This document shows, in pieces, positions 36,187 to 45,013 of a DNA stretch of 64,000 nt. Each line of letters starts with the position of its first letter. Within the stretch, counting starts at the first letter, position 1. Source of the stretch: Candidatus Cloacimonas acidaminovorans str. Evry (GTDB taxonomy: Bacteria; Cloacimonadota; Cloacimonadia; Cloacimonadales; Cloacimonadaceae). The notes below the pieces were generated by a model. That model saw only the letters and a program-made list of their open reading frames with translations, was not told the DNA's origin and made no database searches. A program made the translations under genes and the position numbers. The stretch covers positions 1,178,001 to 1,242,000 of the forward strand of contig NC_020449.1 in assembly GCF_000146065.2 (NCBI RefSeq), given 5' to 3'.

Positions 36187-36786
36187 TTATCCTCGTTTAA
36201 CAATTCCATAAAGTAGCATCTTAATAATAAAATCACTATCCCGCTCAATCATTGTCAGTAAGCGGGGAACATCTACTATTTTCAAACTCGGTTCACCTAT
36301 CATAAACCAATCCATAATTATCTCGCAAAGACGGTCTTCCGGAAAGCGCTCATCAATTAAATCCTCCTGTTTTCCAAGCTGGATTATTTCAGAAAGAATT
36401 TGCATCATCACTTCCCTGCTTTTAACCCGGAACTGAATCAACTGTTCCTGATAACTTTGCGGTATATTAATTAAACACTCAATCAGGATGGGCATATTTT
36501 CGTAAATCAGTTTGATGGGAAAGCTTAAAAATTCCGTCAGCTTCTCTTCAAAACCCATCGTAGCATTGATATGCTGCCTCAACATTTTGAAATACTCTCT
36601 TGTTTTGGCTTCCACCGAAGCAATAAAGAGGTCTTCCTTGCTGGGAAAGTAATAATATACCGTTCCCTTAGCTATCTGAGCTGCAGCAGCAATTTCATCC
36701 AACGAGGTCTTAGCAAAGCCGAAACGGGTAAATAGCTGGGTAGCTATATCCAATATCAACTTTTTTTTGTTCTGAGCAGCACTCAT
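36187..36786 (-). CDS. TetR/AcrR-family transcriptional repressor
   Basis: This is a DNA-binding repressor likely controlling the efflux operon it heads. The 199-aa protein has the TetR N-terminal helix-turn-helix (about 12-58, with TSLDEIAAAAQIAKGTVYYYFPSKEDLF) and a C-terminal ligand-binding helical domain. Its promoter region carries the perfect inverted repeat TGACC-CATTAC-GGTCA (36844-36859) between a TTGACT (36872-36877, minus strand) and the ATG, consistent with autorepression. Co-transcription with tolC is shown by a 3-nt gap. The inducer is unknown; substrates of the pump are the likely ligands. Confidence 0.93.
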   Translation of the reverse strand: MSAAQNKKKLILDIATQLFTRFGFAKTSLDEIAAAAQIAKGTVYYYFPSKEDLFIASVEAKTREYFKMLRQHINATMGFEEKLTEFLSFPIKLIYENMPILIECLINIPQSYQEQLIQFRVKSREVMMQILSEIIQLGKQEDLIDERFPEDRLCEIIMDWFMIGEPSLKIVDVPRLLTMIERDSDFIIKMLLYGIVKRG

Positions 36787-36843
36787 TCTCCTTCCTTATA
36801 TTTTATTGTCTTCCTGTAGGTTACAGCTTTGAAACTGAACAAC

Positions 36844-36859
36844 TGACCCATTACGGTCA
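36844..36859. promoter_or_regulatory. Candidate TetR operator
   Basis: Perfect inverted repeat TGACC-CATTAC-GGTCA, with AACTGACC/GGTCAAAC flanks. It sits 58-73 nt upstream of the tetR start and 12 nt downstream of a TTGACT read on the minus strand, so a bound repressor would cover the promoter. Palindromes of this size and spacing are typical for AcrR-type repressors. Confidence 0.55.
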
Positions 36860-36905
36860 AACAGTATATATAGTCAAGCCAAAAATTTAATGGCAAGATA
36901 GTGAG

Positions 36906-37007
36906 GTTTTGAGAGAGTTGAGATGCTCTATGCTCTTAGCTCTCTGCCCTCAGCCAAAAGCTCAAAGGGCGACACAATTACAGCGATGGGTGCATAAGCC
37001 CCTCCTA
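36906..37007 (-). repeat. Composite intergenic element, copy B
   Basis: Read on the minus strand: GGAGGGGCTTATGCACCC, ATCGCTGTAATTGTGTCGCC, GGCAGAGAGC, then CATCTCAACTCTCTCAAAAC. The same order of blocks appears on the plus strand at 46734-46830, with matching spacing. It ends in degenerate GGTTGAGAG-type 9-nt units. Confidence 0.65.
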
Positions 37008-37040
37008 AAAAGTGGCTAAAAAATCCTTTGCTCTCTGTAA

Positions 37041-37111
37041 GTCAGGAGTCGGCATCGCTGAAATAAATTCTGCCCTGTCCTCAAACTTATTTAGCAATGA
37101 GGACTCGTGAC
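37041..37111 (+). repeat. 71-nt imperfect inverted repeat, copy 2
   Basis: It starts GTCAGGAGTCGGCATCGCT and ends AGCAATGAGGACTCGTGAC. The 19-nt arms pair at about 15 of 19 positions. It aligns without gaps to copy 1 at 29689. Confidence 0.7.
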
Positions 37112-37312
37112 GCCTGGTTTAACACAGATGATGCCAATTATACCAATTATATTTATAATTGATATATTGTTTTCTGTAAGGACACCGATTTCACGATTTA
37201 CATCATTTCTTGAATGAAAAAGACCATTGCCATTCCTGTACAAACAGGAATCTAGATCATTTTTAGCAAAATAAGTACATTTTCGATATAATAACTTCTT
37301 CCTTAGGGGTAT

Positions 37313-37352
37313 CTCATCATCAACCCATCCTGAAGGTTGGGTTGATGATGAG
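37313..37352. repeat. Perfect 15-bp hairpin
   Basis: CTCATCATCAACCCA (37313-37327), loop TCCTGAAGGT, TGGGTTGATGATGAG (37338-37352). No T-run on either side. The inner TCAACC/GGTTGA arms tie it to the GGTTGATGT family. It lies downstream of iorB. Confidence 0.7.
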
Positions 37353-37413
37353 TTATAAGCAGGGAATAAAATAATCGGTTCTTTAATAATGTAATTAATA
37401 TTTTACGAGAGGG

Positions 37414-37980
37414 TTATCCTTCCATCCCGGCTTGCAGAGCTCGCAGGTTTGCCTCTACAATTGCTTCTCCTTTAGGTGCAAAGATAGTTTTAATTGCCTC
37501 TTCAATTTCTTCCTTTGTAAAGCCCAGATGTTTAATGGCAGCGCCTAAAACTACTATATTCATACTTCTGCTGGCATTTTGTTCTTTAGCTTTAGTATCT
37601 GCATCCAGTAGAACATAGTTGGGTATTTTTTTTATTTCTTTGTAGATTTCCTCTTCCGGCGGATAATTAGGGATATTTTTAAAAGGTGTGGAATTGGTAA
37701 TAATCCAGCCGTCATCTTTTAGATAGGGCAGATAGCGTAATGCCTCCAGCGGTTCAACGCTTAAAATCATATCGGCAGAGCCAAAGGGTATTAAATCGCT
37801 CCAAATAGTTTCATCGGATAGGCGCAAATGGGATTGGACATCTCCCCCACGCTGACTCATTCCATGCACTTCTGCTTGTTTCAAATTCATCCCGCGTTTG
37901 ATTGCTGTGGTTCCGAGGATAGTAGCAATGGTTAAAATGCCCTGTCCTCCTACTCCGGCAAGTATTATATCCTTTTTCAT
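37414..37980 (-). CDS. iorB: Indolepyruvate ferredoxin oxidoreductase beta subunit
   Basis: IorB is the gamma-type subunit of an IorAB complex that oxidatively decarboxylates aryl 2-oxo acids (from Trp, Phe, Tyr) to acyl-CoA, reducing ferredoxin. The 188-aa protein starts with MKKDIILAGVGGQGILTIA, the Rossmann-like loop GVGGQG (9-14) typical of 2-oxoacid:ferredoxin oxidoreductase gamma domains, and has HGMSQRGGDVQSHLRLS. The ATG at 37978-37980 overlaps the iorA stop as ATGA. A longer start at 38025 would lie in iorA and has no ribosome site. It supports growth on amino acids. Confidence 0.9.
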   Translation of the reverse strand: MKKDIILAGVGGQGILTIATILGTTAIKRGMNLKQAEVHGMSQRGGDVQSHLRLSDETIWSDLIPFGSADMILSVEPLEALRYLPYLKDDGWIITNSTPFKNIPNYPPEEEIYKEIKKIPNYVLLDADTKAKEQNASRSMNIVVLGAAIKHLGFTKEEIEEAIKTIFAPKGEAIVEANLRALQAGMEG

Positions 37981-39584
37981 TCTTGTATCTCCATTTTGTT
38001 CTTTTTCTTTAGGGTCTGAATACATTCCCGACGGGCAATAACAACAGAAACGCCATTATAAGCCAGTTCTTCTTTATAAATTTGGATCATTTCGGGATAA
38101 TTTTTCTTGAGGGGAACAAACACACGGATATGTTCTTTTTCCACTCCCAATCCCAGACAAATATCTTCCAATTTGCCATAACCAGTATAGTTCTGCCCAC
38201 CTGTCATTGCAGTTGTGGCATTATCCAGAATGATTATCATCACATTTGCTTTATCGTAAATGCAATCCAACAGCCCCGTAATACCTGAATGACAAAAAGT
38301 GCTATCACCAATAACGGCAACGGCAGGAAAAAGTCCACTATCGGAAGCTCCTTTTGCCATTGTAATAGAAGCACCCATATCCACGCAAGAATTGATGGAA
38401 TTATACGGTGGCATAAAGCCCAAAGTATAACAGCCGATATCGCTGAAAACATTGCCTCTTCCATATTCTGCCATCACTTCATTCAGGGACAAAAAAGTAT
38501 CGGAATGAGGGCAACCAACGCATAAAGCGGGAGGCCTGCCAACTACAATATCGGGAACAGGTCTACCTATTGTATCAGGTAAGGAAAGAGCTTTAGCTAC
38601 AAGATTAGGATTAAGCTCTCCGGCACGAGGTAGATAGCCATCAAGACGTCCATGAACAGGTTTCAATCCGGGAAAAGCAAGCCCTTTAAGCTGTTCTTCC
38701 ACGAAGGGCATACCTTCTTCTATAACCAGCAATTCGTCACAGGTCTCATAGAGTTGACGGATTTGTTTTTCGGGCAAAGGATACTGGCATATCTTTAGCA
38801 CGGGATATGGAATTTCTTCACCGTGATATGCTTCCCGCAGATAGTTATAAGCTAAGCCGGTAGTGATAATACCTAACTTAGTATTTTTCCTTTCTGCCGT
38901 ATATACATTATACGGGGAATTTTCGGATTCTGCCAGAAAGTCCTTTTGCAGGGAAAGATGATGTTGATACTTTTTCCTGGCAATGGCAGGAAGAAGCATA
39001 AATTGAAAAATATCTTCCGGCTTTTTCAATTCCTTTTGCGGTAAAGGATTGCGTCTGGTAACCCCGGAACGGGAATGCGCCAAACGCGTGGTTAAGCGTA
39101 ATAGTATCGGGATATGATATTTTTCCGAGAGCTCAAAGCCATAAAAAGCCATATCATAACATTCCTGTTGATTGCTTGGCTCCAAAACGGGAATCATCGC
39201 AAAATGTCCATAATAACGACTATCCTGTTCATTCTGCGAGCTGTGCATTGAAGGGTCATCCGCAACGGCAATAATTAAACCACCGCTGGCTCCTGTAATA
39301 GCCGAATTCATTAAAGGATCGGCTGCCACATTCAACCCTACATGTTTCATCGTTACCATTGCTCTTTTGCCGGAAGCGCTCATTCCCAAAGCTGTTTCCA
39401 GTGCGGTCTTTTCATTGGAACTCCAGGTGCGGTGAACATTGTTTTCCTCTGCCTGTTTAGACCTTTGAGCGTATTCAATGATTTCGGTGGAGGGAGTTCC
39501 CGGATAGCCGTAAAAACCTGATATTCCGGCATCCAGTGCTCCCTGGGCAAGGGCTTCGTCACCCAACAGCATAAGTTTTGGCAT
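37977..39584 (-). CDS. iorA: Indolepyruvate ferredoxin oxidoreductase alpha subunit, without C-terminal ferredoxin domain
   Basis: IorA is the thiamine-diphosphate subunit that cleaves the 2-oxo acid. The 535-aa protein has the pyrimidine-binding domain at the N-terminus (GISGFYGYPGTPSTEI), an RHxx-like middle domain, the PPALCVGCPHSDTF stretch near 350, and the TPP-binding segment GDSTFCHSGITGLLD ... DNATTAMTGGQ (about 425-465). Family members are usually ~600 aa and end in a two-cluster ferredoxin domain (CxxCxxC). Here the protein ends soon after VVIARRECIQTLK with no Cys cluster, so electrons must leave another way. Overlaps iorB by ATGA. A long ORF continues cleanly, so truncation by error is not evident. 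Confidence 0.9.
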   Translation of the reverse strand: MPKLMLLGDEALAQGALDAGISGFYGYPGTPSTEIIEYAQRSKQAEENNVHRTWSSNEKTALETALGMSASGKRAMVTMKHVGLNVAADPLMNSAITGASGGLIIAVADDPSMHSSQNEQDSRYYGHFAMIPVLEPSNQQECYDMAFYGFELSEKYHIPILLRLTTRLAHSRSGVTRRNPLPQKELKKPEDIFQFMLLPAIARKKYQHHLSLQKDFLAESENSPYNVYTAERKNTKLGIITTGLAYNYLREAYHGEEIPYPVLKICQYPLPEKQIRQLYETCDELLVIEEGMPFVEEQLKGLAFPGLKPVHGRLDGYLPRAGELNPNLVAKALSLPDTIGRPVPDIVVGRPPALCVGCPHSDTFLSLNEVMAEYGRGNVFSDIGCYTLGFMPPYNSINSCVDMGASITMAKGASDSGLFPAVAVIGDSTFCHSGITGLLDCIYDKANVMIIILDNATTAMTGGQNYTGYGKLEDICLGLGVEKEHIRVFVPLKKNYPEMIQIYKEELAYNGVSVVIARRECIQTLKKKNKMEIQE

Positions 39585-39610
39585 TTTATCTCCTTTTTAT
39601 TTTATTTATT

Positions 39611-41074
39611 TTAGAAATTTAGATTTTCCAGACGCCACTGCCAATTCCCCAAAGCGGTTCCTGGAATATTCATTCTTGCCTCATCTCCCAGTCCCAATAT
39701 ATCTTGATAAGGGAAAATAACCTGTTGGCAACTGGAAGAGAGAGCAATATTGCGCATAATGAGATGAATGTTTTCGGCATTCAAATGTGCCTGACAATCG
39801 GTAAACTGATGTAGTGCGCAATATTCCCGTAAGTGTTTATAGGACGGAGAATTGGGAGAAAGTGATTCAAACCAGCCACGTAGGGTTTGATTATCGTGAG
39901 TTCCGGTATAAAGCCAACGCTCCGGAGGGTATTTTTTCACATCGGGGACGCCTTCTTCAAAGCAGAACTGTAAAACAATCATCCCCGGAAAACCATATTG
40001 CTCACGGATACGGCAAACATCATCATTGAGAATACCCAGGTCTTCGGCAATAAAACACTCTATGCTAAACCGTTGTAACAGAGCGGAAAAGAAATCTTCA
40101 GGTAAGGCACGCACCCAGGAACCCTTGATAGCGTCTTTAGGCAAAACTGGTTTACCATTAGCGTCCAGCTCGGGCTCTACCTGCCAGAAATTCACATAGC
40201 CGATAAAGTGGTCTAAGCGTAAAATATCCAGATAGCCAAGTGCTTGTTTGATTCTCTCCATAAAAAGCCGAAATCCATCCTGTTTCAATACATCCCATCG
40301 GTATAAAGGATTTCCCCAGAGCTGACCTTTTTCCGCAAAAGCATCAGGTGGAACTCCGGCAAAGTGTAAACGCCTGCCTTGTTCATCCAAGTCAAAGTAT
40401 TCTGGGTGAGCCCAAACCTCAGCGCTATCGTAAGCAAGATAAAGAGGCAAATCCCCTATTAAAATTATGCCCAATTCTTGTAAGCGTTCTTTGAACCAGG
40501 ATAATTGTTCTTCCAGCATTGCTTGAGTAGCGGCACGCAGATTGAAATAAGAACTATTCATCAAACGGACTTTTTGATAGAGCTTTTCACTGTAGTGACG
40601 ATGTTCTTCGTTCCAGTTATACCAGCAGGTATCGTCATATAACTTGCTTAAGGAAAGAAAGGTTAAGTATGGTTTCAGGAACGGAGCATTTTCTTCAATA
40701 TAATCGTCAGTCCTATTGGCAAGCATCCAGTTGGCAGTTGCCTGAGCGAGCATTTTATCCTTCAAGGTAGAGACCTGTTCATAGCGAGTAACATTACTGC
40801 GGGGAATTTTTACCGCTTCCAGCATCAGCTGATTGATATAGCCCTGTTTATAGAGCAATTCCGGACTGATAAAATAAGGATTTAAAGCAAAAGCGGAAAG
40901 CGGATTATAGGGTGAATTGCCATAACCGCAATGATTTATAGGTAATATCTGCCAGTAAGTATACCCCTCTGCTTTCAGATATTCGGCAAAACGGACGGCT
41001 TCAGGTCCGAAATCGCCAATCCCGAAATCGGAAGGCAGTGAACTGATATGCAGTAAGATACCTGTTTTGCGCAT
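39611..41074 (-). CDS. malQ: 4-alpha-glucanotransferase (amylomaltase)
   Basis: MalQ transfers alpha-1,4-glucan segments between maltodextrins or to glucose in cytoplasmic glycogen/maltodextrin use. The 487-aa protein is GH77: N-terminal RKTGILLHISSLPSDFGIGD, SPYNPLSAFALNP, catalytic nucleophile in RLDHFIGY near residue 292, acid in EDLGIL near 339, and THDNQTLRGWF near 395. Its ATG overlaps the stop of holA as TAATG. No other glycogen gene is adjacent, so its metabolic setting is unknown; the coupling with holA appears fortuitous. Confidence 0.94.
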   Translation of the reverse strand: MRKTGILLHISSLPSDFGIGDFGPEAVRFAEYLKAEGYTYWQILPINHCGYGNSPYNPLSAFALNPYFISPELLYKQGYINQLMLEAVKIPRSNVTRYEQVSTLKDKMLAQATANWMLANRTDDYIEENAPFLKPYLTFLSLSKLYDDTCWYNWNEEHRHYSEKLYQKVRLMNSSYFNLRAATQAMLEEQLSWFKERLQELGIILIGDLPLYLAYDSAEVWAHPEYFDLDEQGRRLHFAGVPPDAFAEKGQLWGNPLYRWDVLKQDGFRLFMERIKQALGYLDILRLDHFIGYVNFWQVEPELDANGKPVLPKDAIKGSWVRALPEDFFSALLQRFSIECFIAEDLGILNDDVCRIREQYGFPGMIVLQFCFEEGVPDVKKYPPERWLYTGTHDNQTLRGWFESLSPNSPSYKHLREYCALHQFTDCQAHLNAENIHLIMRNIALSSSCQQVIFPYQDILGLGDEARMNIPGTALGNWQWRLENLNF

Positions 41075-42075
41075 TAGGCATCCAGAATTTTAAGCAAACA
41101 ATTGCATAGCAGAATTTGCGGCTCGGCAACGGTTAATTTAAACTGTTGGTCTGTTTCCAGCAAGAGGGCAAAAATTTTCTCCAGCGCATTAATATTATAA
41201 TAACGGGATAAATCCAGAAATTCTCTTCGCTGATTAGGATGGAAATCTGTAATATACTTGCTTACGATTTCATTATCGGTAATATGAGCTTTTTTCAGGA
41301 GTAATATTTTCCAGATATTGAAATAGAAACGCGTAAGCTGAAAAAGGATTTGCAAGGGTTTCCAATCGGCAAAAAGCATCTTTTCCATTGCTTCTATTGC
41401 CTGTTTTGCCTGTTTTCTTCCCAGAGCACGATAAAAATCAATCAAAGTCCCGCTGCGTGTAGTTCCCAGGCTTTGCATAATATCTTCCTCGGTAATTGTT
41501 GTTCGGTCACGGGTAAGCAAATCCAATTTGGTAAGTTCGTTAGCGGCATTATAATAATCAAGTTCAATGCGGTTGAGAAATTCTTCAATTGCCTTATCGG
41601 TCATTTTTTTATTAATATCCTTCAATGCTTTATCCAACCAGGTACGAATAGCGCCTCCGTAAGGTGGTGGGTCACAAGTTATTAATTTAGTTCCTGCCTT
41701 AATTTTCTTCCAGTTTTCGTGGCGAGCATCCGCTTTTTCGGTTACAATAGCTAAACTTTGGATTTCCGAAGGCGAAGAAAAATAATCGGCTAAGGTACTC
41801 AGTTCTTTGGTTTTAAGTGATTCTGCATTTTTAATGATAATAAGCTTGGCAGCGGAAAAAATGGAATAAGTATCCAGAAGGTCTGCCAGTTCAGGACTTT
41901 TCACTTCATCACCATAGATAATAAAAGTATCCACCTTTTCCTTTTTTTTCAGTTTGGCTCTGATGGAATCCAAAACTCTATCCACCAGATAGGAATCTGT
42001 TCCAATAAGCAAATAGGAAGAACCTAAACGCACTTTATCAGCTGTAAAATCAAGGGCAAATATACTTGTTTCCAT
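41074..42075 (-). CDS. holA: DNA polymerase III delta subunit
   Basis: HolA opens the beta clamp and is part of the clamp loader with tau/gamma and delta-prime. The 333-aa protein has the delta N-terminal domain (SSYLLIGTDSYLVDRVLDSI, near 20-40), a non-canonical AAA+ core without a Walker A, and a C-terminal helical collar (FYRALGRKQAKQAIEAMEK and GRY-like end). I chose the ATG at 42073-42075, which overlaps the uppP stop as TAATG; a start at 42123 would add 16 residues inside uppP. The stop overlaps the malQ start in the same manner. Confidence 0.85.
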   Translation of the reverse strand: METSIFALDFTADKVRLGSSYLLIGTDSYLVDRVLDSIRAKLKKKEKVDTFIIYGDEVKSPELADLLDTYSIFSAAKLIIIKNAESLKTKELSTLADYFSSPSEIQSLAIVTEKADARHENWKKIKAGTKLITCDPPPYGGAIRTWLDKALKDINKKMTDKAIEEFLNRIELDYYNAANELTKLDLLTRDRTTITEEDIMQSLGTTRSGTLIDFYRALGRKQAKQAIEAMEKMLFADWKPLQILFQLTRFYFNIWKILLLKKAHITDNEIVSKYITDFHPNQRREFLDLSRYYNINALEKIFALLLETDQQFKLTVAEPQILLCNCLLKILDA

Positions 42076-42890
42076 TAAAAACCCAAGATAATTAAAACAA
42101 TAGAGAGCAAGCCAATTAGCCAACAGTAAACAGCAAAGTATTTCAAACGACTGACTTCAATTAAACGGATTAAAAAGGCAATAACCAGATAACCGACAAG
42201 AAAGGAACAGACAAAGCCAGCTAAATAGTTTATCAGCAATTGCGGCTTCAAATTAGCAAATGCTTTATATTGGGAAAGATTTCCTGCCAAAATTGCCGGA
42301 ATGCTTAATAAAAAAGAATATTGAGCCGCATCCTTGCGCTTCATTCCGGTAGCCAAAGAGCAGGCAATCGTTGTTCCAGAACGGGAAATCCCGGGTAAAA
42401 TGGCAACTCCCTGTCCTATACCGATTAAAACAGCTTGCAGAAAGCCAATATTGCAAGCAGGAATACCTTTATCCTTGAAATAATCGGAAACAAAAACAAT
42501 AACTCCAGTAACAAGCAAAAAGATAGCTACCAACATCGGCATATTAAAAACAGCTTCCATAAAATCTCCAAACAGGATATATATCACTCCCGTTGCCAAA
42601 GTGGAAATAATCAGATAATAAACTAGAGTGCGATTTTTACGATGCTGTTCCCGATTAACAGTATTTCCCCAGGAAAAAAGCGACTTAATAAGCTCCCAGA
42701 GAGTTTTACGAAAAAAGACCAAAACGGCAAGCAGCGTTCCCAAGTGCATAAAGAGTTCAAAAACAATGTTTTCATTGTCACCAATACCAAAAAAATGCTG
42801 TGCTAAGACCAAATGGCCTGAGCTGCTAACCGGAATAAATTCCGTTAATCCTTGTAATATACCCATCAGGATTACCTGAATTAAGCTCAT
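42075..42890 (-). CDS. uppP: Undecaprenyl-diphosphatase
   Basis: UppP recycles the undecaprenyl-PP lipid carrier for peptidoglycan and other glycans at the membrane. The 271-aa protein has about eight hydrophobic segments and the two BacA/UppP motifs: GLTEFIPVSSSGHLVLA (near 14-30) and PGISRSGTTI (near 165-174), which include the catalytic Glu and the Ser/Arg. The ATG has AGAGG upstream. The stop overlaps holA, and the gene is 10 nt downstream of the YibQ-like gene. Expression with envelope genes fits. Confidence 0.96.
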   Translation of the reverse strand: MSLIQVILMGILQGLTEFIPVSSSGHLVLAQHFFGIGDNENIVFELFMHLGTLLAVLVFFRKTLWELIKSLFSWGNTVNREQHRKNRTLVYYLIISTLATGVIYILFGDFMEAVFNMPMLVAIFLLVTGVIVFVSDYFKDKGIPACNIGFLQAVLIGIGQGVAILPGISRSGTTIACSLATGMKRKDAAQYSFLLSIPAILAGNLSQYKAFANLKPQLLINYLAGFVCSFLVGYLVIAFLIRLIEVSRLKYFAVYCWLIGLLSIVLIILGF

Positions 42891-42900
42891 AAATTAACCT

Positions 42901-44190
42901 CTAAAGTATTTCAGGGACATTATATTTATCTATATCGGTAAGGGGAATCAAAGTGAAACCTGCAGCTTTCAGACGGTTGATAAAGCGTTTTAAGTAATCA
43001 AGTTTATCGTAATTATGACAATGGGTAATGGCAATCACATTTTGATTACGATTGGAAAGCTCTATTATCTGGTTTAGTTTGGCATCCATAGTGGATTGAC
43101 TGATATTGGGAGAATCCAGAAAAAGGTCATTGCGATATGATTTCAAATGATTTTTTTGAGCAACCGAATAAGCAACGGAAACATTGGTGGTACGACTGTC
43201 CAGAAAAAATTTATTGTGTTTTTTCAAAATAGCCATTACAGAATTCATCACCTCTTCATCCGTTGTTGCCAAACTGCCCATATGATTGTTCGCTCCTACA
43301 CAATAAGGCAGTTGCTCAATAAAGCGGGTCATTATTTTTTCAATCTGCCGCTCATCATATTGAACCAAGATAGGATTCTTTCCCGGATTTACTTCTGGAT
43401 AGCCAATGGGCTCCATAGGAATATGAATAAGAGTTAAGCGTCCTTGCTCCTTTGCCAGTTTCATTGTTTGCACGCTATATTCTTCTTCGGGAAAGATGGA
43501 AAAGCAGACCTCCTTATCCAGAGCCAGAAAACCGGTAAGCAAATCACCACCAATTGTTCCGAAGTCATCTACAACGATGGTAATAGTGCGTTTTTTCTGT
43601 TTGTTCCGATAAAGATTATTATCATAAAAGATATTTATCTCATATTGTTTGGCGGTATCGGGAAAACTGAAGAGCAATTTTTGTTTACCTGCTGAGTCCG
43701 TTCCCTTTATAAATTTAGCTCCATTGCGTTCCAGTTCACCTTTGAAAATCATATTAGCATAAACGAGGTCCATTTCCGATTTATCAATGGGCACATTGAA
43801 TATAGTTAAGTTTTCCGTATTGCGTTTGTGGAAATAGGACTTGGGGATGCCAAGTTTTTCAATGGTTGTGGTAATTACCGATTCTGGAGTGTTTTTTGTA
43901 TTGTCTATAGTTGTTTCCTGGGCTTTTTTATCCTTGGGTAATATCTTTGTTGCGCTTGGAGAAATTGCCTTCACTTCTTTTTTGGTTTTTTTCTTTGGTT
44001 TAACCGGTAGTTCGCTGTTTTTAGAAACCGTTTCGGCTTTAGCGAGCTCGGAATTCTTATCCGCGGGCTCTTTTATGATTAGCCATATCAAGATACAGCA
44101 AATGAATCCTGTTAGAATAAAAATTCCAGGATTACCACCTTTTCTCCGACGCTTAACCTTACGCAGTTTCTTTTTACGCACTTTGGGCAT
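42901..44190 (-). CDS. YibQ-like divergent polysaccharide deacetylase (DUF610)
   Basis: This is a membrane-anchored periplasmic protein of the divergent polysaccharide deacetylase family. The 429-aa protein has a very basic N-terminus (KVRKKKLRKVKRRR), one membrane helix (about 22-42), a charged Lys/Glu-rich linker to about residue 125, and the YibQ domain (about 205-425). In the domain are VVDDFG, IHIPMEPIGYP, NNHMGS, FFLDSRTT and ITHCHNYDKL. The metal motif is partly altered from classical NodB enzymes, so activity is uncertain. It overlaps the upstream membrane protein by 17 nt and precedes uppP. Confidence 0.8.
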   Translation of the reverse strand: MPKVRKKKLRKVKRRRKGGNPGIFILTGFICCILIWLIIKEPADKNSELAKAETVSKNSELPVKPKKKTKKEVKAISPSATKILPKDKKAQETTIDNTKNTPESVITTTIEKLGIPKSYFHKRNTENLTIFNVPIDKSEMDLVYANMIFKGELERNGAKFIKGTDSAGKQKLLFSFPDTAKQYEINIFYDNNLYRNKQKKRTITIVVDDFGTIGGDLLTGFLALDKEVCFSIFPEEEYSVQTMKLAKEQGRLTLIHIPMEPIGYPEVNPGKNPILVQYDERQIEKIMTRFIEQLPYCVGANNHMGSLATTDEEVMNSVMAILKKHNKFFLDSRTTNVSVAYSVAQKNHLKSYRNDLFLDSPNISQSTMDAKLNQIIELSNRNQNVIAITHCHNYDKLDYLKRFINRLKAAGFTLIPLTDIDKYNVPEIL

Positions 44191-45013
44191 AGCTTGTCCT
44201 TAATAGATTTTTGAAAGGTATGAAACGATTAACTAAATATTTTAATACCCAGATAAGGGGAAAGAAAAATAGATTGGATACCATAAATGCACCGGTAAGC
44301 ACTAACACATTCACAAAGATATCTTCTATCATAACAAAGGGATAAAGCTTGAATTTAATAGATATGCCGGTATATTTGTCAATAAAACTGATTAACGGCA
44401 TCAGAGCAAAACGCAGGATTAACTGATAGAAACGCACAGCAAAGAAAACGACTAGCAAAGTAAGTAAAATATAGCGGAAAAGAAGGAATTTATTGTTCCG
44501 TGCCCAAGAAAGAAACGCTTTCAAAGCTCGAGGATGACCATACTGCCTTTGATAATAGGGAGTTAAAACCACATTAAATAAATAATGGTAAAGGATAAGA
44601 AACATAGTATAGAGTTTGAATAATAAAAGCAGACCCGATTTTACAGTACCCTTTATACCGTAAAAATACGCCAGAAAACTGGAAATAGCATAAATTATTA
44701 AGCCGATTAACACCAAAGCCATCACGCTAACATTAAATTGAATTACCATATCCAAATATTCGCTATTATTGCAGTTGTATAGTAACTTGATTTTTATCAG
44801 CATAAAAACGCTGAACACAAAGATAATTAAAAAGGCAAGCAAGGGCAAATAATGCATCCGAAAACTAAGCAAACTGGTAGCGGAAGATAGCAAACTGCCA
44901 CTATCTATCCAATACAAAAGAGTTATGGGGGCAACGAAAACCTGAATTCCGTTGTAATCGCCAAAAAGGGCATTTAAGATACTCTTTATCACCTTAGCTT
45001 GCCGTAAGTGCAT
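44174..45013 (-). CDS. Polytopic membrane protein, unrecognised
   Basis: I do not recognise the family. The 279-aa protein has about six hydrophobic helices (for example around 25-40, 52-76, 93-118, 130-150, 175-202 and 222-255), separated by short polar loops. No signature motifs stand out; a Yip1-like fold is possible from the pattern of helices but not shown. AAGGA precedes the ATG. It is the first gene of the leftward block 42901-45013 and overlaps the YibQ-like gene. A TTGACA on the minus strand lies at 45066-45071, about 55 nt upstream. Confidence 0.6.
   Translation of the reverse strand: MHLRQAKVIKSILNALFGDYNGIQVFVAPITLLYWIDSGSLLSSATSLLSFRMHYLPLLAFLIIFVFSVFMLIKIKLLYNCNNSEYLDMVIQFNVSVMALVLIGLIIYAISSFLAYFYGIKGTVKSGLLLLFKLYTMFLILYHYLFNVVLTPYYQRQYGHPRALKAFLSWARNNKFLLFRYILLTLLVVFFAVRFYQLILRFALMPLISFIDKYTGISIKFKLYPFVMIEDIFVNVLVLTGAFMVSNLFFFPLIWVLKYLVNRFIPFKNLLRTSYAQSA

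Larger units (their letters stand above)
36787..37413. other. Intergenic region with operator, repeats and hairpins, no gene
   Basis: From the tetR side: operator-like inverted repeat (36844-36859) and TTGACT (36872-36877). Next come the composite element copy (36906-37007, inverted relative to 46734-46830), the 71-nt inverted repeat copy 2 (37041-37111), an ATTCCTGT-ACAA-ACAGGAAT hairpin (37232-37251), and a perfect 15-bp hairpin (37313-37352). I see no gene. The ends of iorB and tetR face this region from opposite sides of a head-to-tail junction. Confidence 0.65.

Noticed and set aside
37313-37352. Intrinsic terminator for iorAB
   Set aside because: The 15-bp stem is perfect but neither side has a T-run, and its arms belong to a dispersed repeat family.
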